From Planctomycetota bacterium (GTDB lineage Bacteria; Planctomycetota; Planctomycetia; Pirellulales; Pirellulaceae): 64,000 nucleotides of DNA. The stretch covers positions 39,034-103,033 of the forward strand of contig JAPOIJ010000001.1 of assembly GCA_029979005.1 (NCBI GenBank), in the 5' to 3' direction. The notes beneath the pieces were generated by a model. That model ran no database searches, had not been told where the DNA came from, and saw only the letters and a program-made list of their open reading frames with translations. Below, in pieces: positions 8,916-17,750 of this stretch (positions are counted from its first letter, which is position 1; every line of letters begins with the position of its first letter). Made by a program: the position numbers and the translations under genes.

Positions 8916-10517
8916 TTAGATTTCTTCGGAATCAAGGGCGGCGTTTCCAATGGGTTTGGGCGGCAGTACCGGTGGACTCGAAGAAATTTGATCGAGGTGG
9001 GTCATCTCACGTTGGAGAATCTTGAGAAGAGTTTGCAGGAATGCAACAACCATAGGGCCAATGACAATCCCGATCGGGCCGAGTGTGGAAACGCCACCAA
9101 GAACACTCAACAGCGCGAAAAGTGGGTGAATGTTTGATTGGCCGTGCAAAATGTACGGCTTGATGACGTTATCAGCCATTGAAATGATGGCGATCCCATA
9201 AATTCCTAAACCGATCGCGGCCGTTATGTTGCTGTCAAAAAAGAGCAAGTAGAAGCAGCAAGGAATCCAGACAGAGGCGGCCCCCACAAAAGGAACCATT
9301 GCTAACATTGCAGAGATTACGGTCAGCAAAAACACGGACTCGAATCCAGCAAAATAAAAGCCGATTCCCGCCAGTAAGCCCTGGGCTAAAGCAGAGGCGA
9401 GTGTCGCCACCACGACAGCTCGGCTAACCGTGCCAAACTCCGTGACGAGTTCTTGTTCGTGTTCATCGTCGATTGGAGAAAGGCCTTTGAAAGCTTCGAT
9501 CAATCGCGGCCCGTCCAGTAAGAAAAAGTAGAGTCCAATAACCATGATCGCTGCACCGACGATTAAGTTGCCGGCGTAACTCACACCGGCTCCCGTTAAC
9601 TGGAGCAATTTATCTTGTAGGAATCCAACCACGGAGTTGGCGTAAGATTCTGATTCTTCATCGGATGGATTGACCAGTTTGATCAACCAGGCCTTGGCCT
9701 TACCTCCAAGTAATTCCGATTCAAACAAATTGAAATGAGTGGCTGTCTGGTTTATTTTTTCGTGGTAGTTCACGATTGCCTGATTGCGACTTTGCGCAGT
9801 TTCTGTCGATGCTACTGGAATCGCTTCGTGCAAAATTCGAGCTTCGGTAAGATCGGCCACGAACAAATCCCAGGTTGAGCGAGATTCGAGTGGAGTTTCA
9901 TCAAGTTTACCTTTTATTGGCCAGTCTTTCCCCGTCACGCGAGCCAGTTTCTTTCCAGCCTCTTCAATTTCAAACAGGCTGATTTGGAATCGGTCTTCGT
10001 CGGACGGAGAAAATGAGGTTGAAGATTTTAATGAAGCTAACTCAGTTGAAATTTTTCGCAATTCATTTTTGCAAGGCATGTCCAGTTTTAAATCAGAACG
10101 AATTTGGTAAAAGCCGTCGGTGATTTTTGTTGCGCTAAAGTCGTTGTAGACTTGCTTTCCTTCGATGGCTGCCATGAAGAAAATGACGCTGAGAGGTGCC
10201 AGTACGGTGAGTAATACGCTGAGCGTCGTCAATGCAGCAGACAGTTTTTCCCGACCGTTTGATTTTTTCATAAACCAGCGATGTAACGGGCGAAATACAA
10301 CTACAAGAATTGCTGAGAGGAACAACGGGATTAAGAAGTGAGCCATGACCTCATAAAAGAGGAGGCCAACGATCGCGATTACGCCGAGCAACAAGCCAAA
10401 AGAAATGTATCTTGATACATTGGATTCGGCTCGATCAACCGGTGTTGGATTGTTTCGTTTGTCAGTATTTGATTTCGGACTCGGAGGGGGCTTAGGTTTT
10501 CGTTTTTTCTTGCTCAT
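8916..10517 (-). CDS. AI-2E family transporter (PerM/DUF20 type) with large loop
   Basis: A polytopic inner-membrane protein. N-terminal helices (about 35-110) are followed by a long hydrophilic loop of roughly 190 residues, then the conserved C-terminal membrane block with GLYFFLLDGPRLIEA, ALAQGLLAGIGFYFAG, LAMVPFVGAASVWIP and the closing SVLGGVSTLGPIGIVIGPMVVAFL. This is the AI-2E/UPF0118 family, which includes peptide-signal exporters and Na+/H+ antiporters; the substrate here is unknown. The basic, Pro-rich start MSKKKRKPKP at 10517 is preferred over the longer frame to 10583. The loop is longer than in typical members. Confidence 0.85.
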   Translation of the reverse strand: MSKKKRKPKPPPSPKSNTDKRNNPTPVDRAESNVSRYISFGLLLGVIAIVGLLFYEVMAHFLIPLFLSAILVVVFRPLHRWFMKKSNGREKLSAALTTLSVLLTVLAPLSVIFFMAAIEGKQVYNDFSATKITDGFYQIRSDLKLDMPCKNELRKISTELASLKSSTSFSPSDEDRFQISLFEIEEAGKKLARVTGKDWPIKGKLDETPLESRSTWDLFVADLTEARILHEAIPVASTETAQSRNQAIVNYHEKINQTATHFNLFESELLGGKAKAWLIKLVNPSDEESESYANSVVGFLQDKLLQLTGAGVSYAGNLIVGAAIMVIGLYFFLLDGPRLIEAFKGLSPIDDEHEQELVTEFGTVSRAVVVATLASALAQGLLAGIGFYFAGFESVFLLTVISAMLAMVPFVGAASVWIPCCFYLLFFDSNITAAIGLGIYGIAIISMADNVIKPYILHGQSNIHPLFALLSVLGGVSTLGPIGIVIGPMVVAFLQTLLKILQREMTHLDQISSSPPVLPPKPIGNAALDSEEI

Positions 10518-10685
10518 TATTCGGTTTCGAATTGCGTGAGTTCTACAGCGAAAAAGCCATCGTGATGCCAAAGCACTTGTCAAAACACCTCGACGAAAAG
10601 CTGTTTCAAACGACGATTTGAAAGTTGAGCGGCATCGCTTTTAGTTGTTGGTTGGCCGCTCGGGGAAAGCGAGCCCGGGGTTCCT

Positions 10686-13600
10686 TTACTGCCGTGAGCC
10701 GGGAGTGATTTTTAATTCGATCCGTTTGCCGTCCCGGAGGACGGTAATGGATGTTTCTTCTCCAATTTTTATGGCGTCGATAATCGCGGTGTAATCGTAA
10801 ATGTTTTCGATGCTTTTACCAGCAAGTTCGACAATGATATCGCCTCCTTTGATTCCTGCTTTGTCTGCAGGCGCCCCTTTGGTCACATCCGAAAGCTTGA
10901 CACCAACGACGTCTTCGCCATAGGCAGGAACGCTTCCGAGGTAAGCGCGAAGCCCGCCTTTGGGCGCGTCCTGGGGTGTCGAAGATTGTTCGATGTAGTC
11001 GGGAGCCTGATCGGTGGTCGCGAGTGATCTGGTGATGAGTCCCATCAATCGAGCAATCCTTGCAGCGTCGGGATAGTTAAGTTTTTCAGGGGTATCGCGA
11101 GGCGTATGGTAGTCGGTGTGCGATCCTGTAAAGGCGGACAAGATTGGAATACCACCTCGGTAAAACGAACTCGCATCGGTGGGGAGGTCGGTTTCGTTAC
11201 TGAGCGTAACGGGAAGGCCTACGACCGCGTTTTTAGATTCGATAACCGATGGCCAGAAACTACTACTGCTAACGCCTTGCAGGACAAGTTGATCGGTTAA
11301 TCGACCAACCATGTCCATGTTGAGGGCAGCGATAATTCCAGTGCTTGGTCGTGGAGCTCCCTCTCTAGGATCTTTATTGTTGAGCGTGACTTTTTTCACT
11401 CCGAGGCTTTTGACCATTTCAGTCAGCTCGTTGACGGCTTTTCGCTTTGCTTCTGGATGAGCCTCGACTTGAATTTCAAAATCAGGATAGTTTTTGGCGA
11501 TAAACTTTAAAGACTCACTTATTTCGTTAGTTTTTGCAGATTCACCGTTGAGCAAGATTTCCCCTTCAGCATCAACTCCAAGCACGAAGTCATGGGAGGC
11601 ATCCTGAGAGGCGGGAGATTCGGCAGGTTCAAGCGACTTGACATAATTAGCGGAGCCGTAAAGTCCGAGTTCTTCGCCGGACCAACCGGCAAAGATCACG
11701 TCTCGCTTAAGTTTTAGTTTTCCGGTGCGCTGTTGAGCGACCAGATACTCGGCAATTTCCAGCATTGCGGCAACACCTGACGCATTATCATCTGCACCGA
11801 AGTGAATGTTGTTTTGCTCGTCTTGTTTTGCGAGGCTGCTGCCAGATTTGCCGGCCCCGAGGTGGTCAATGTGTGCTCCAACGATTACCGCGTCCTCGCT
11901 TGGGGATTGCCCGGCGAGAAGGCGACCCACGACATTGCGTCCCTTGCCAGTAATTTTTTCAATATCGATTTCTGTTTTGAGCTTGCTCCCCTTAAGGATA
12001 AAACCCATGACCGGCGATCCGTCATCTAATCGATCTTGGAGTTTGTGGATGTCCTTGCCAGCCGCCTGAAGAATTTTTTGTCCGACCTCATCGGAGACAC
12101 TGATCGCGGCGATGCTTGATCCGCTCGGTGAAAAATCATTTCGCAAAGGAACCAGTTGCTCGCGAACCTGAGAATTAGGGCCGCTGACAACGATCACACC
12201 TTTCGCCCCTTGCTGTCTGGCATGGAAAATCTTTTTGTGAAGCTCCGCATGTGTTTTGAAAAAACGCCGTCGCTCAGGGGAGACATTTTCAGGTAGGAAG
12301 CGATACACAAAAACCCATTTATCCTTTACGTCGAGGTGGACGTAAGAGTCATATTCTTCCTCCGAGCCTTGTGGTGGAGCCACGATCCCGTAGCCCGCAA
12401 AGACGATTTCTGTCGGATCAATCTGGAGATTGCCAGAAAACGAAAGCGGTCTCCAGTCCTGGTTGACCTTAAGCGATTCGGATTTCTCCCCAATCGTAAG
12501 CTCCAGTTGGTTCTTCGGTCCCATTTTGACGCCATTAGGAAAGTCGAACGTTTGGAACCAAGTTCCATTGTCACCAGCAGGTTTCAGCCCTAAGTGATCA
12601 AGGTAAGCTGCGACATAAGCAGTTGCTTTGCGTTCGCCGGTTGAGCCCGTCATTCGGCCGCCCAATTCCTTGCGGCAGAGGTAGTCGACATGTCTCATGA
12701 TATCTCTTGGGTCAAAACCGGCACTTGCTTGTTGTGCAGCATTGAGTCCAGTGTCGAATGCTGATTTCTCTTCCGGAGACCATTGGTTGCCCGCCGACTG
12801 GTTTGCCGAAATTGCCTCGGATGCTATCTCGTGATTCCAGTCAGCCAGGTAAATTTGTGATTCCTTTTTGGGATTGCGAGTGGAGGTCCAAGTCAGTTTT
12901 TTTCCGTCGGGTGTAAAGCTTGCAAGTCCATCAAAACCGTCGGTGTCAGTAACGCGTACGGGCGGCGATTTGCCATCAGTGGCTACCAGGTAAAGCTCGA
13001 AGTTTCCAAATCCATGCCGGTTGGTTGTGAAGATCAGGTACTCTCCCGACGGGTGGTAAAACGGTGCCCAACTCATTGCCCCAATGTTAGTGAGTTGTTT
13101 CTGATCGCTCCCATCGATGTTCATGGTCATGATTTCCGCGGTCGCCCCGGATTCTGAAAATCGTCGCCAACAAATACGTTTTCCATCGGGAGAGAAGAAG
13201 GGCCCCCCGTCGTACCCCGGGACATCTGTAAGCTGGCGGACGTTCGTGCCATCGGAATTCATGATGAAAATATCCATCATGTAGGCGGGGTCTGTTTTAA
13301 AGTTCTTTTGTTGTTCGGCAGTTAGTTGCTTAGAATAGCCATTGCGATTGGACGCAAATGCGATCAGTTTTCCATCCGGAGAGTAAGATCCTTCGGCGTC
13401 ATAGCCAAGGTCGTTGGTTAGTTTTTTGTATTCTTTTGAATTGCGATCGTAGGAAAAAATTTCATAGGTTTCATCGTAGTCCCATGAGTAACGTCGGGCT
13501 TGTCCGGATTCCCGAAATTCTATTTCCTCTTTTTGTTTTGCTTTGGCGTTAGGGTCAGCTTGAGTTGAAGCGTAAAGAACAAGATTGTTGTTGGGGTGTA

Positions 13601-13955
13601 CCCACGCGCATGTTGTCTTTCCGTAGCCCGGAGAGATTGGTTCCACGTCACCCGATTCAAAATCAAGTAAGTAAATTTGGAAAAAGGGATTGTCGATTCG
13701 TCGCTCACTTTGAAACGCAAGTAACGTTCCGTCAGGACTGAAATAACCTTCGCCCGCCCGTTTGCCTTCAAAAGTCAGTTGCCGGGCATTGGAAATAAAC
13801 TTGATTTCCTGACCGCCATTTGTTTCAGAGGGATCAGCGTTCGGTTCTTGTGCTGCTACGGGACAGCAGGCGAAGAAACTGAGGCTGAGTAGTCCGGTCA
13901 GGGCGAAAGCGAAAATGGATTGTTGATTCGCAATGGGGCGAATTAAAGTGAACAT
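10686..13955 (-). CDS. Secreted M28 metallopeptidase with TolB-like propeller, PA, ExbD-like insert and PDZ domain
   Basis: A 1089-residue exported protein. Signal peptide about 1-35. Residues 50-375 are repeated TolB/PD40 beta-propeller blades (YFSPDGTLLAF, YSPDGKLIAF, FFSPDGKRI, FTPDGKKL). The peptidase spans about 415-980 with a PA-type insertion (about 500-660). The zinc and catalytic residues are His695 (GAHIDH), Asp722, Glu761-Glu762 (SGEELG), Asp881 (NMDMVG) and His950 (DYHTP). Residues 788-860 interrupt the peptidase with a segment like ExbD/TolR. A PDZ domain (about 1005-1086, with DKAGIKGGDIIVELAGK) closes the protein. It probably degrades peptides in the periplasm or outside the cell. 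Confidence 0.93.
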   Translation of the reverse strand: MFTLIRPIANQQSIFAFALTGLLSLSFFACCPVAAQEPNADPSETNGGQEIKFISNARQLTFEGKRAGEGYFSPDGTLLAFQSERRIDNPFFQIYLLDFESGDVEPISPGYGKTTCAWVHPNNNLVLYASTQADPNAKAKQKEEIEFRESGQARRYSWDYDETYEIFSYDRNSKEYKKLTNDLGYDAEGSYSPDGKLIAFASNRNGYSKQLTAEQQKNFKTDPAYMMDIFIMNSDGTNVRQLTDVPGYDGGPFFSPDGKRICWRRFSESGATAEIMTMNIDGSDQKQLTNIGAMSWAPFYHPSGEYLIFTTNRHGFGNFELYLVATDGKSPPVRVTDTDGFDGLASFTPDGKKLTWTSTRNPKKESQIYLADWNHEIASEAISANQSAGNQWSPEEKSAFDTGLNAAQQASAGFDPRDIMRHVDYLCRKELGGRMTGSTGERKATAYVAAYLDHLGLKPAGDNGTWFQTFDFPNGVKMGPKNQLELTIGEKSESLKVNQDWRPLSFSGNLQIDPTEIVFAGYGIVAPPQGSEEEYDSYVHLDVKDKWVFVYRFLPENVSPERRRFFKTHAELHKKIFHARQQGAKGVIVVSGPNSQVREQLVPLRNDFSPSGSSIAAISVSDEVGQKILQAAGKDIHKLQDRLDDGSPVMGFILKGSKLKTEIDIEKITGKGRNVVGRLLAGQSPSEDAVIVGAHIDHLGAGKSGSSLAKQDEQNNIHFGADDNASGVAAMLEIAEYLVAQQRTGKLKLKRDVIFAGWSGEELGLYGSANYVKSLEPAESPASQDASHDFVLGVDAEGEILLNGESAKTNEISESLKFIAKNYPDFEIQVEAHPEAKRKAVNELTEMVKSLGVKKVTLNNKDPREGAPRPSTGIIAALNMDMVGRLTDQLVLQGVSSSSFWPSVIESKNAVVGLPVTLSNETDLPTDASSFYRGGIPILSAFTGSHTDYHTPRDTPEKLNYPDAARIARLMGLITRSLATTDQAPDYIEQSSTPQDAPKGGLRAYLGSVPAYGEDVVGVKLSDVTKGAPADKAGIKGGDIIVELAGKSIENIYDYTAIIDAIKIGEETSITVLRDGKRIELKITPGSRQ

Positions 13956-14462
13956 TTACAGTTTCCGGTAAAAAAATTAAAAGAACTGATCAGTGGAGGC
14001 TGTTGAAAAGCCAGTTGAAATATTCTGGGGCTCACTAAAACTAAAGCCCGCGACGCGGCCGATTGTATTTAAGTTTGTTTTATCCAATAAGGAGCAGGTT
14101 TAAGATTATTGGATTTGATTGAGCTTTTGTTGATTATCACACCTTATAAAACGTTCAGGTAGAAGGGTTGGGTCGGATTTGGTAGCGAATTTGGGGTGGA
14201 ATGGTTAAATAATTTGCTCGAATATCGGTTCGAGCCGAGGATAAAGGCTGAGTTAGTGCTCCCCCGAGCAAACCAACGCGGGCTGAGAACGATTTGTTCG
14301 CTCGATTTCGGCAAAACGTTAAATGTTGGTTGTTCAGTCTAGTCTCAGCGTTGCTGATGACGATAATTGGTGGTGTGCGTTAGGTCGGCGTCGACGGCGA
14401 TCCGTGCGAGTTTAAAGCGAATGGCTCATTTCGCTGAATTTGGTTGTGAATAGGGAATTACG
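13956..14462. other. Intergenic region between divergent peptidase and flavoprotein genes
   Basis: 507 bp without a supported gene. It must contain both divergent promoters. The only clear structure is the 7-bp perfect inverted repeat at 14216-14235. Confidence 0.5.
14216..14235. repeat. Perfect inverted repeat GCTCGAA-N6-TTCGAGC
   Basis: Two 7-bp arms separated by TATCGG, about 230 bp upstream of the flavoprotein start. No T-run follows, so it is not a terminator; an operator is possible. Confidence 0.5.
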
Positions 14463-15725
14463 ATGATTGCGAATCGAAGCTATGACTGTGTTGTTCTTGG
14501 CGCCGGGCCCGGAGGGTCGTCTGCGGCGGCAATCGTAGCGGAACAGGGATTGTCGGTTTTGCTCGTCGAGCGCGACAAGATGCCCCGATTCCATGTCGGC
14601 GAGTCATTGATGCCCGAGACTTACTGGGTGTTTGAGAGGCTGGGAATTGTTAACGAACTGGATCGAATTGGCTTCACGAGAAAGTACGGTGTTCAGTTCG
14701 TTAGTAGTAACGATCGTGAGACAAAGCCATTTGTGTTCGCTGAGCATGACCCAAGGCCATGCAACGAGACTTGGCACGTCGATCGAGCCAAGTTTGATCA
14801 CTTGCTTTTTGAGACAGCATTCAATCGGGGAGCGACCTGTGTTGATGGGACTCGTGTTTTAGATATTGACATTCGGAACAAATCGCCGCACCTGGTTACA
14901 CTTCAGGGGGAGGACGGCAAGCAGCAGGAGATTTCCGGCAAGGTAATCATCGACGCGTCGGGTCAGTCTTCTCTTCTCGCTAACCGTTTGCAGACGAAAG
15001 AGTATTACGAAGATTTACGTAAGGCGGCGATCTGGGGTTATTATGACGGTGCCGTGCGTGCGGGCGGTGGTAATGCAGAGGTTACCTGTATTCTTCATAC
15101 AAAAAGTAAGGACGCCTGGTTTTGGTATATCCCGCTAAGCGATGGCACGGTTAGCGTTGGACTGGTTGGCGACAATGATTTCTTGCTGAAGCGGGGAGGA
15201 TCGCCAGCCAAGACCTTTGAAACGGAGATCAACAACTGCCCGGGAGTTAAGCGTCGTCTAATGGATGCGAAACTTCGCGGTAAGTTTGCGGTTGCCAAGG
15301 AATTTTCTTACACCGTCAAAGAACAGGCTGGTGATGGATGGGTTCTTGTCGGCGATGCTGGTGGCTTTATCGATCCTTGTTATTCTTCGGGAGTTTTCCT
15401 TGCGTTGAAATCTGGGGTGATGGCAGGCGAGGCCGTAGCTGAGGGTCTACACGCAGGTGATACGTCCGCAAAACAACTGGGGAAGTGGACGCGAGAGTAC
15501 GAGTCGGGAGTAAAGTGGATACGAAAACTGGTTCGTGCTTTTTATACGAAAGAGTTCAGCTTTGGGTCTTTCATGAAGGCACACCCAGAGCATGCGAAAA
15601 ACGTTACCAATCTTCTAATTGGGCGTGTTTTCGAGGGGAATCCCGGTAAAGTCTTTGAAGATATGGATCCCTGGATTGAAAAGGCAAAACGCGGAGAAGA
15701 CATGGAGATGGCGGCGAGTAATTAG
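14463..15725 (+). CDS. FAD-dependent oxidoreductase, tryptophan-halogenase-like
   Basis: A 420-residue flavoprotein of the halogenase/geranylgeranyl-reductase superfamily. The FAD-binding Rossmann loop GAGPGG is at 13-18, followed by LVERDKMPRFHVGESL (34-49). The second FAD motif is WVLVGDAGGFIDP near 292-304. Residues 219-224 read WFWYIP, fitting the WxWxIP signature of flavin-dependent halogenases, which prevents mono-oxygenation. It could therefore chlorinate or brominate a substrate, but no biosynthetic cluster or flavin reductase lies beside it, so a hydroxylase or reductase role remains possible. Confidence 0.85.
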   Translation: MIANRSYDCVVLGAGPGGSSAAAIVAEQGLSVLLVERDKMPRFHVGESLMPETYWVFERLGIVNELDRIGFTRKYGVQFVSSNDRETKPFVFAEHDPRPCNETWHVDRAKFDHLLFETAFNRGATCVDGTRVLDIDIRNKSPHLVTLQGEDGKQQEISGKVIIDASGQSSLLANRLQTKEYYEDLRKAAIWGYYDGAVRAGGGNAEVTCILHTKSKDAWFWYIPLSDGTVSVGLVGDNDFLLKRGGSPAKTFETEINNCPGVKRRLMDAKLRGKFAVAKEFSYTVKEQAGDGWVLVGDAGGFIDPCYSSGVFLALKSGVMAGEAVAEGLHAGDTSAKQLGKWTREYESGVKWIRKLVRAFYTKEFSFGSFMKAHPEHAKNVTNLLIGRVFEGNPGKVFEDMDPWIEKAKRGEDMEMAASN

Positions 15726-15945
15726 CTGGCCGTCGGTTCCCGCCAAAGAGTCCAATTCGTTTCGGGTTTTCGGCTTGACCCACCCCTTTTGAGTACACCG
15801 TCAGTCTAGCGTTTAGAGCGGCTCCACGGAGACTTCAGGTCTCGGTTTCACCGCTGATCTTGCCTGCTGCGTGGCTCTACTGGCGAATGGGGCAATTAAT
15901 GTCGTTTTAATAGTCATGAAGCCACCTAGTTTTTGTTAGTTTAGG

Positions 15946-15982
15946 GGTTTTAGGTTCGTTTTGCGGCTATCCTAAAACCGCA
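15946..15982 (+). repeat. Two overlapping, mutually exclusive hairpins
   Basis: GGTTTTAGG (15946-15954) pairs perfectly with CCTAAAACC (15971-15979). TGCGG (15962-15966) can instead pair with CCGCA (15978-15982), so the two helices share bases and cannot form together. Confidence 0.5.
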
Positions 15983-16158
15983 TCTCAGAAAAAAAACTAC
16001 TGTTTCGAGTCATTTAATGGATGGGATTGTTTCGTTAGAGGCGGTTCATGTCGCTTATTCACGCTGTGAAATGAGTCTGTTGGCTCCATTAATGTTGATT
16101 CCTTGTTTTTTGGGGTTCAAAAAACTGGTTTGACCACTGATTTTACAGTGTTCGATGC

Positions 16159-16188
16159 TTGACAATCCGAGGCTGCCCACACTATCAT
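16159..16188 (+). promoter_or_regulatory. Sigma-70-type promoter for the DUF1559 gene
   Basis: A consensus -35 TTGACA (16159-16164) is followed after 18 bp by TATCAT (16183-16188). Transcription would start near 16195, giving a leader of about 120 nt before the ATG at 16315. Confidence 0.6.
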
Positions 16189-16314
16189 GGCGACTAAGAA
16201 ATGAAGTTTTCTTTATTACGATGAACAATCGACGCCGTTAAATAACGTCATAATTAGCGACGGCATCGTTCAAAAAATTGGTAATTTTTCTTTTTTATGT
16301 TTTTGGAGTGATTT

Positions 16315-17298
16315 ATGAAAAATCGAAGAAACTCTGGTTTCACATTGGTGGAACTTCTTGTTGTGATTGCCATCATCGGCATTCTCATCGGGATGCTGCT
16401 TCCTGCTGTTCAGCAGGTTCGTGAAGCAGCTCGTCGTACAACTTGTATGAACAACTTGCGACAAATTGCTTTGGCAACACTCAACTACGAGTCGGCCTAC
16501 CAAAAGTTCCCTAAAGCTTGGAACGGTAGCGACGATTACAATGCGAATGTTGACGCCTTGTTCACTTCAACTACTGGTCACCAGTGGGGTGGAATGTTGG
16601 TTGCTATCCTTCCTTTCATGGAGCAAAACAACGTTTCTCGTTACTTTGAAGAGTACAAAGTTCCTGATGTTTACTGGAGCTCAGCGGACATCAACCAGTT
16701 TGCTGCTTCACAGAAGATTCCAACATTTGAGTGTCCTTCTGACCAAGCTGAAACTCGACGTAAAGTCGGTGGAAGCGGTGACTTCTCGACCTTCTTCTTG
16801 CTAAGTGGTCGTGGGAACGGTTGGTGGATGAACGATGCTGGTGGCGATCCAATCGCTAGCCATCACCAAATCACTAACTACACCGGTTGCTCAGGTCGCT
16901 TGGATTACGATCCAGTTGGTGGAACTGATCCTCGCTGGTCACCTTACTACGGTGTCTTCGGTGAGTGGAACCGTGGAGTTAAGATGGGTTCAATCACTGA
17001 CGGTACTTCAAACACAATTGCTTACGGTGAAGTAACTGGATTCGGTACTAACGCATGCTTCGCATGGACCACGACTCCTCAGTGCGTTCACTGGAACACT
17101 AAGAACTTGGCTGGAACACCATACCCAGACTACGATGGTCGTTGGTATGTATTCGGCTCACGTCACGCTGGTAACTTTATCAACTGGGCGTTTAGCGATG
17201 GTTCAGCTCACTCAATCTCTGAGTCGATCAACCCTGATCTTTTGATCCAGTTGGCCGGTCGCGCAGACGGTGAAGTTCTTATCAGCACTGATTTCTAA
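16315..17298 (+). CDS. DUF1559 pseudopilin-like protein
   Basis: A planctomycete-type prepilin of 327 residues. The N-terminus has the type IV pilin/pseudopilin cleavage and helix motif (GFTLVELLVVIAIIGILIG, residues 8-26). The DUF1559 (SBP_bac_10) region follows, with CMNNLRQIALA and Cys-containing FECPSDQAETRR. Near the C-terminus the family H-x9-DG motif appears as HAGNFINWAFSDG, with one extra residue. The protein should be processed by a prepilin peptidase and assembled by a type II/IV-like system. Codon choice is more restricted than in the neighbours, which suggests high expression. A small lipoprotein gene follows after 28 bp. Confidence 0.93.
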   Translation: MKNRRNSGFTLVELLVVIAIIGILIGMLLPAVQQVREAARRTTCMNNLRQIALATLNYESAYQKFPKAWNGSDDYNANVDALFTSTTGHQWGGMLVAILPFMEQNNVSRYFEEYKVPDVYWSSADINQFAASQKIPTFECPSDQAETRRKVGGSGDFSTFFLLSGRGNGWWMNDAGGDPIASHHQITNYTGCSGRLDYDPVGGTDPRWSPYYGVFGEWNRGVKMGSITDGTSNTIAYGEVTGFGTNACFAWTTTPQCVHWNTKNLAGTPYPDYDGRWYVFGSRHAGNFINWAFSDGSAHSISESINPDLLIQLAGRADGEVLISTDF

Positions 17299-17326
17299 AA
17301 ACTTGAAAACCACGAAAGGTTTTACG

Positions 17327-17506
17327 ATGCAGAAGTGTTTTTTATTAATGACTTGTTTCTTCCTGGCAATCGCTTGTGGCTGTGAGAATGGCCCAAAAGA
17401 GGACCCAGAATTCAAGAAGACGAAGGCCACCGACGTTGAAGCCGAAAGTAAAGTTGGCAAAAAGGCCGGTGACAAGGGACAAGCGATGGAAGCTCCGGCA
17501 ATGTAA
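17327..17506 (+). CDS. Small lipoprotein downstream of the pseudopilin
   Basis: A 59-residue protein starting at ATG 17327, with a CGAAAGG ribosome site 8-14 nt upstream. Residues 1-19 are a lipoprotein signal ending in a lipobox-like AIACGC, with Cys at 17 or 19. The mature part is short, Lys/Glu-rich and probably disordered, ending in EAPAM. Small lipoproteins of this kind commonly follow DUF1559 genes in planctomycetes. It lies 28 bp after the pseudopilin stop and before a strong terminator, so both are probably on one transcript. Confidence 0.75.
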   Translation: MQKCFLLMTCFFLAIACGCENGPKEDPEFKKTKATDVEAESKVGKKAGDKGQAMEAPAM

Positions 17507-17558
17507 AACTGGAGTGTAGAGAGTTTTAATTAGTAAGAACTAATTGATGATAAACAGA

Positions 17559-17587
17559 AGCCCCGCGGTTTTCCGCGGGGCTTTTTT
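17559..17587 (+). terminator. Rho-independent terminator
   Basis: A 10-bp perfect stem (AGCCCCGCGG / CCGCGGGGCT) with a TTTT loop, followed by a T-run at 17582-17587. It ends the pseudopilin-lipoprotein transcript. Confidence 0.95.
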
Positions 17588-17750
17588 CGTGCGTAATTTT
17601 ATTGGAACGGAGACGGTAGCCCGGTACGCGATATACCAATGTAAGTGAATCCCCAGAATTGATGATTCTGGCTTTGGGCTTGCTTTTGTCGCACTAGCGG
17701 GCATGTGGAGGGCAATTGGAGGTCACGTAATCCCCGATATTTCGGTTCGG

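Larger units (their letters stand above)
15726..16314. other. Long leader region of the pseudopilin gene
   Basis: 589 bp without a coding sequence I can support. It holds two overlapping inverted repeats (15946-15982), a good sigma-70 promoter (16159-16188) and a leader of about 120 nt. The leader has imperfect GCCGT/ACGGC pairing (16234-16264) and an AT-only hairpin followed by six T (16273-16296) just before the ribosome site. Confidence 0.6.

Noticed and set aside
15800-15900. Possible tRNA-like fold in the region after the flavoprotein
   Set aside because: No T-loop consensus, no acceptor pairing and no anticodon arm could be formed.
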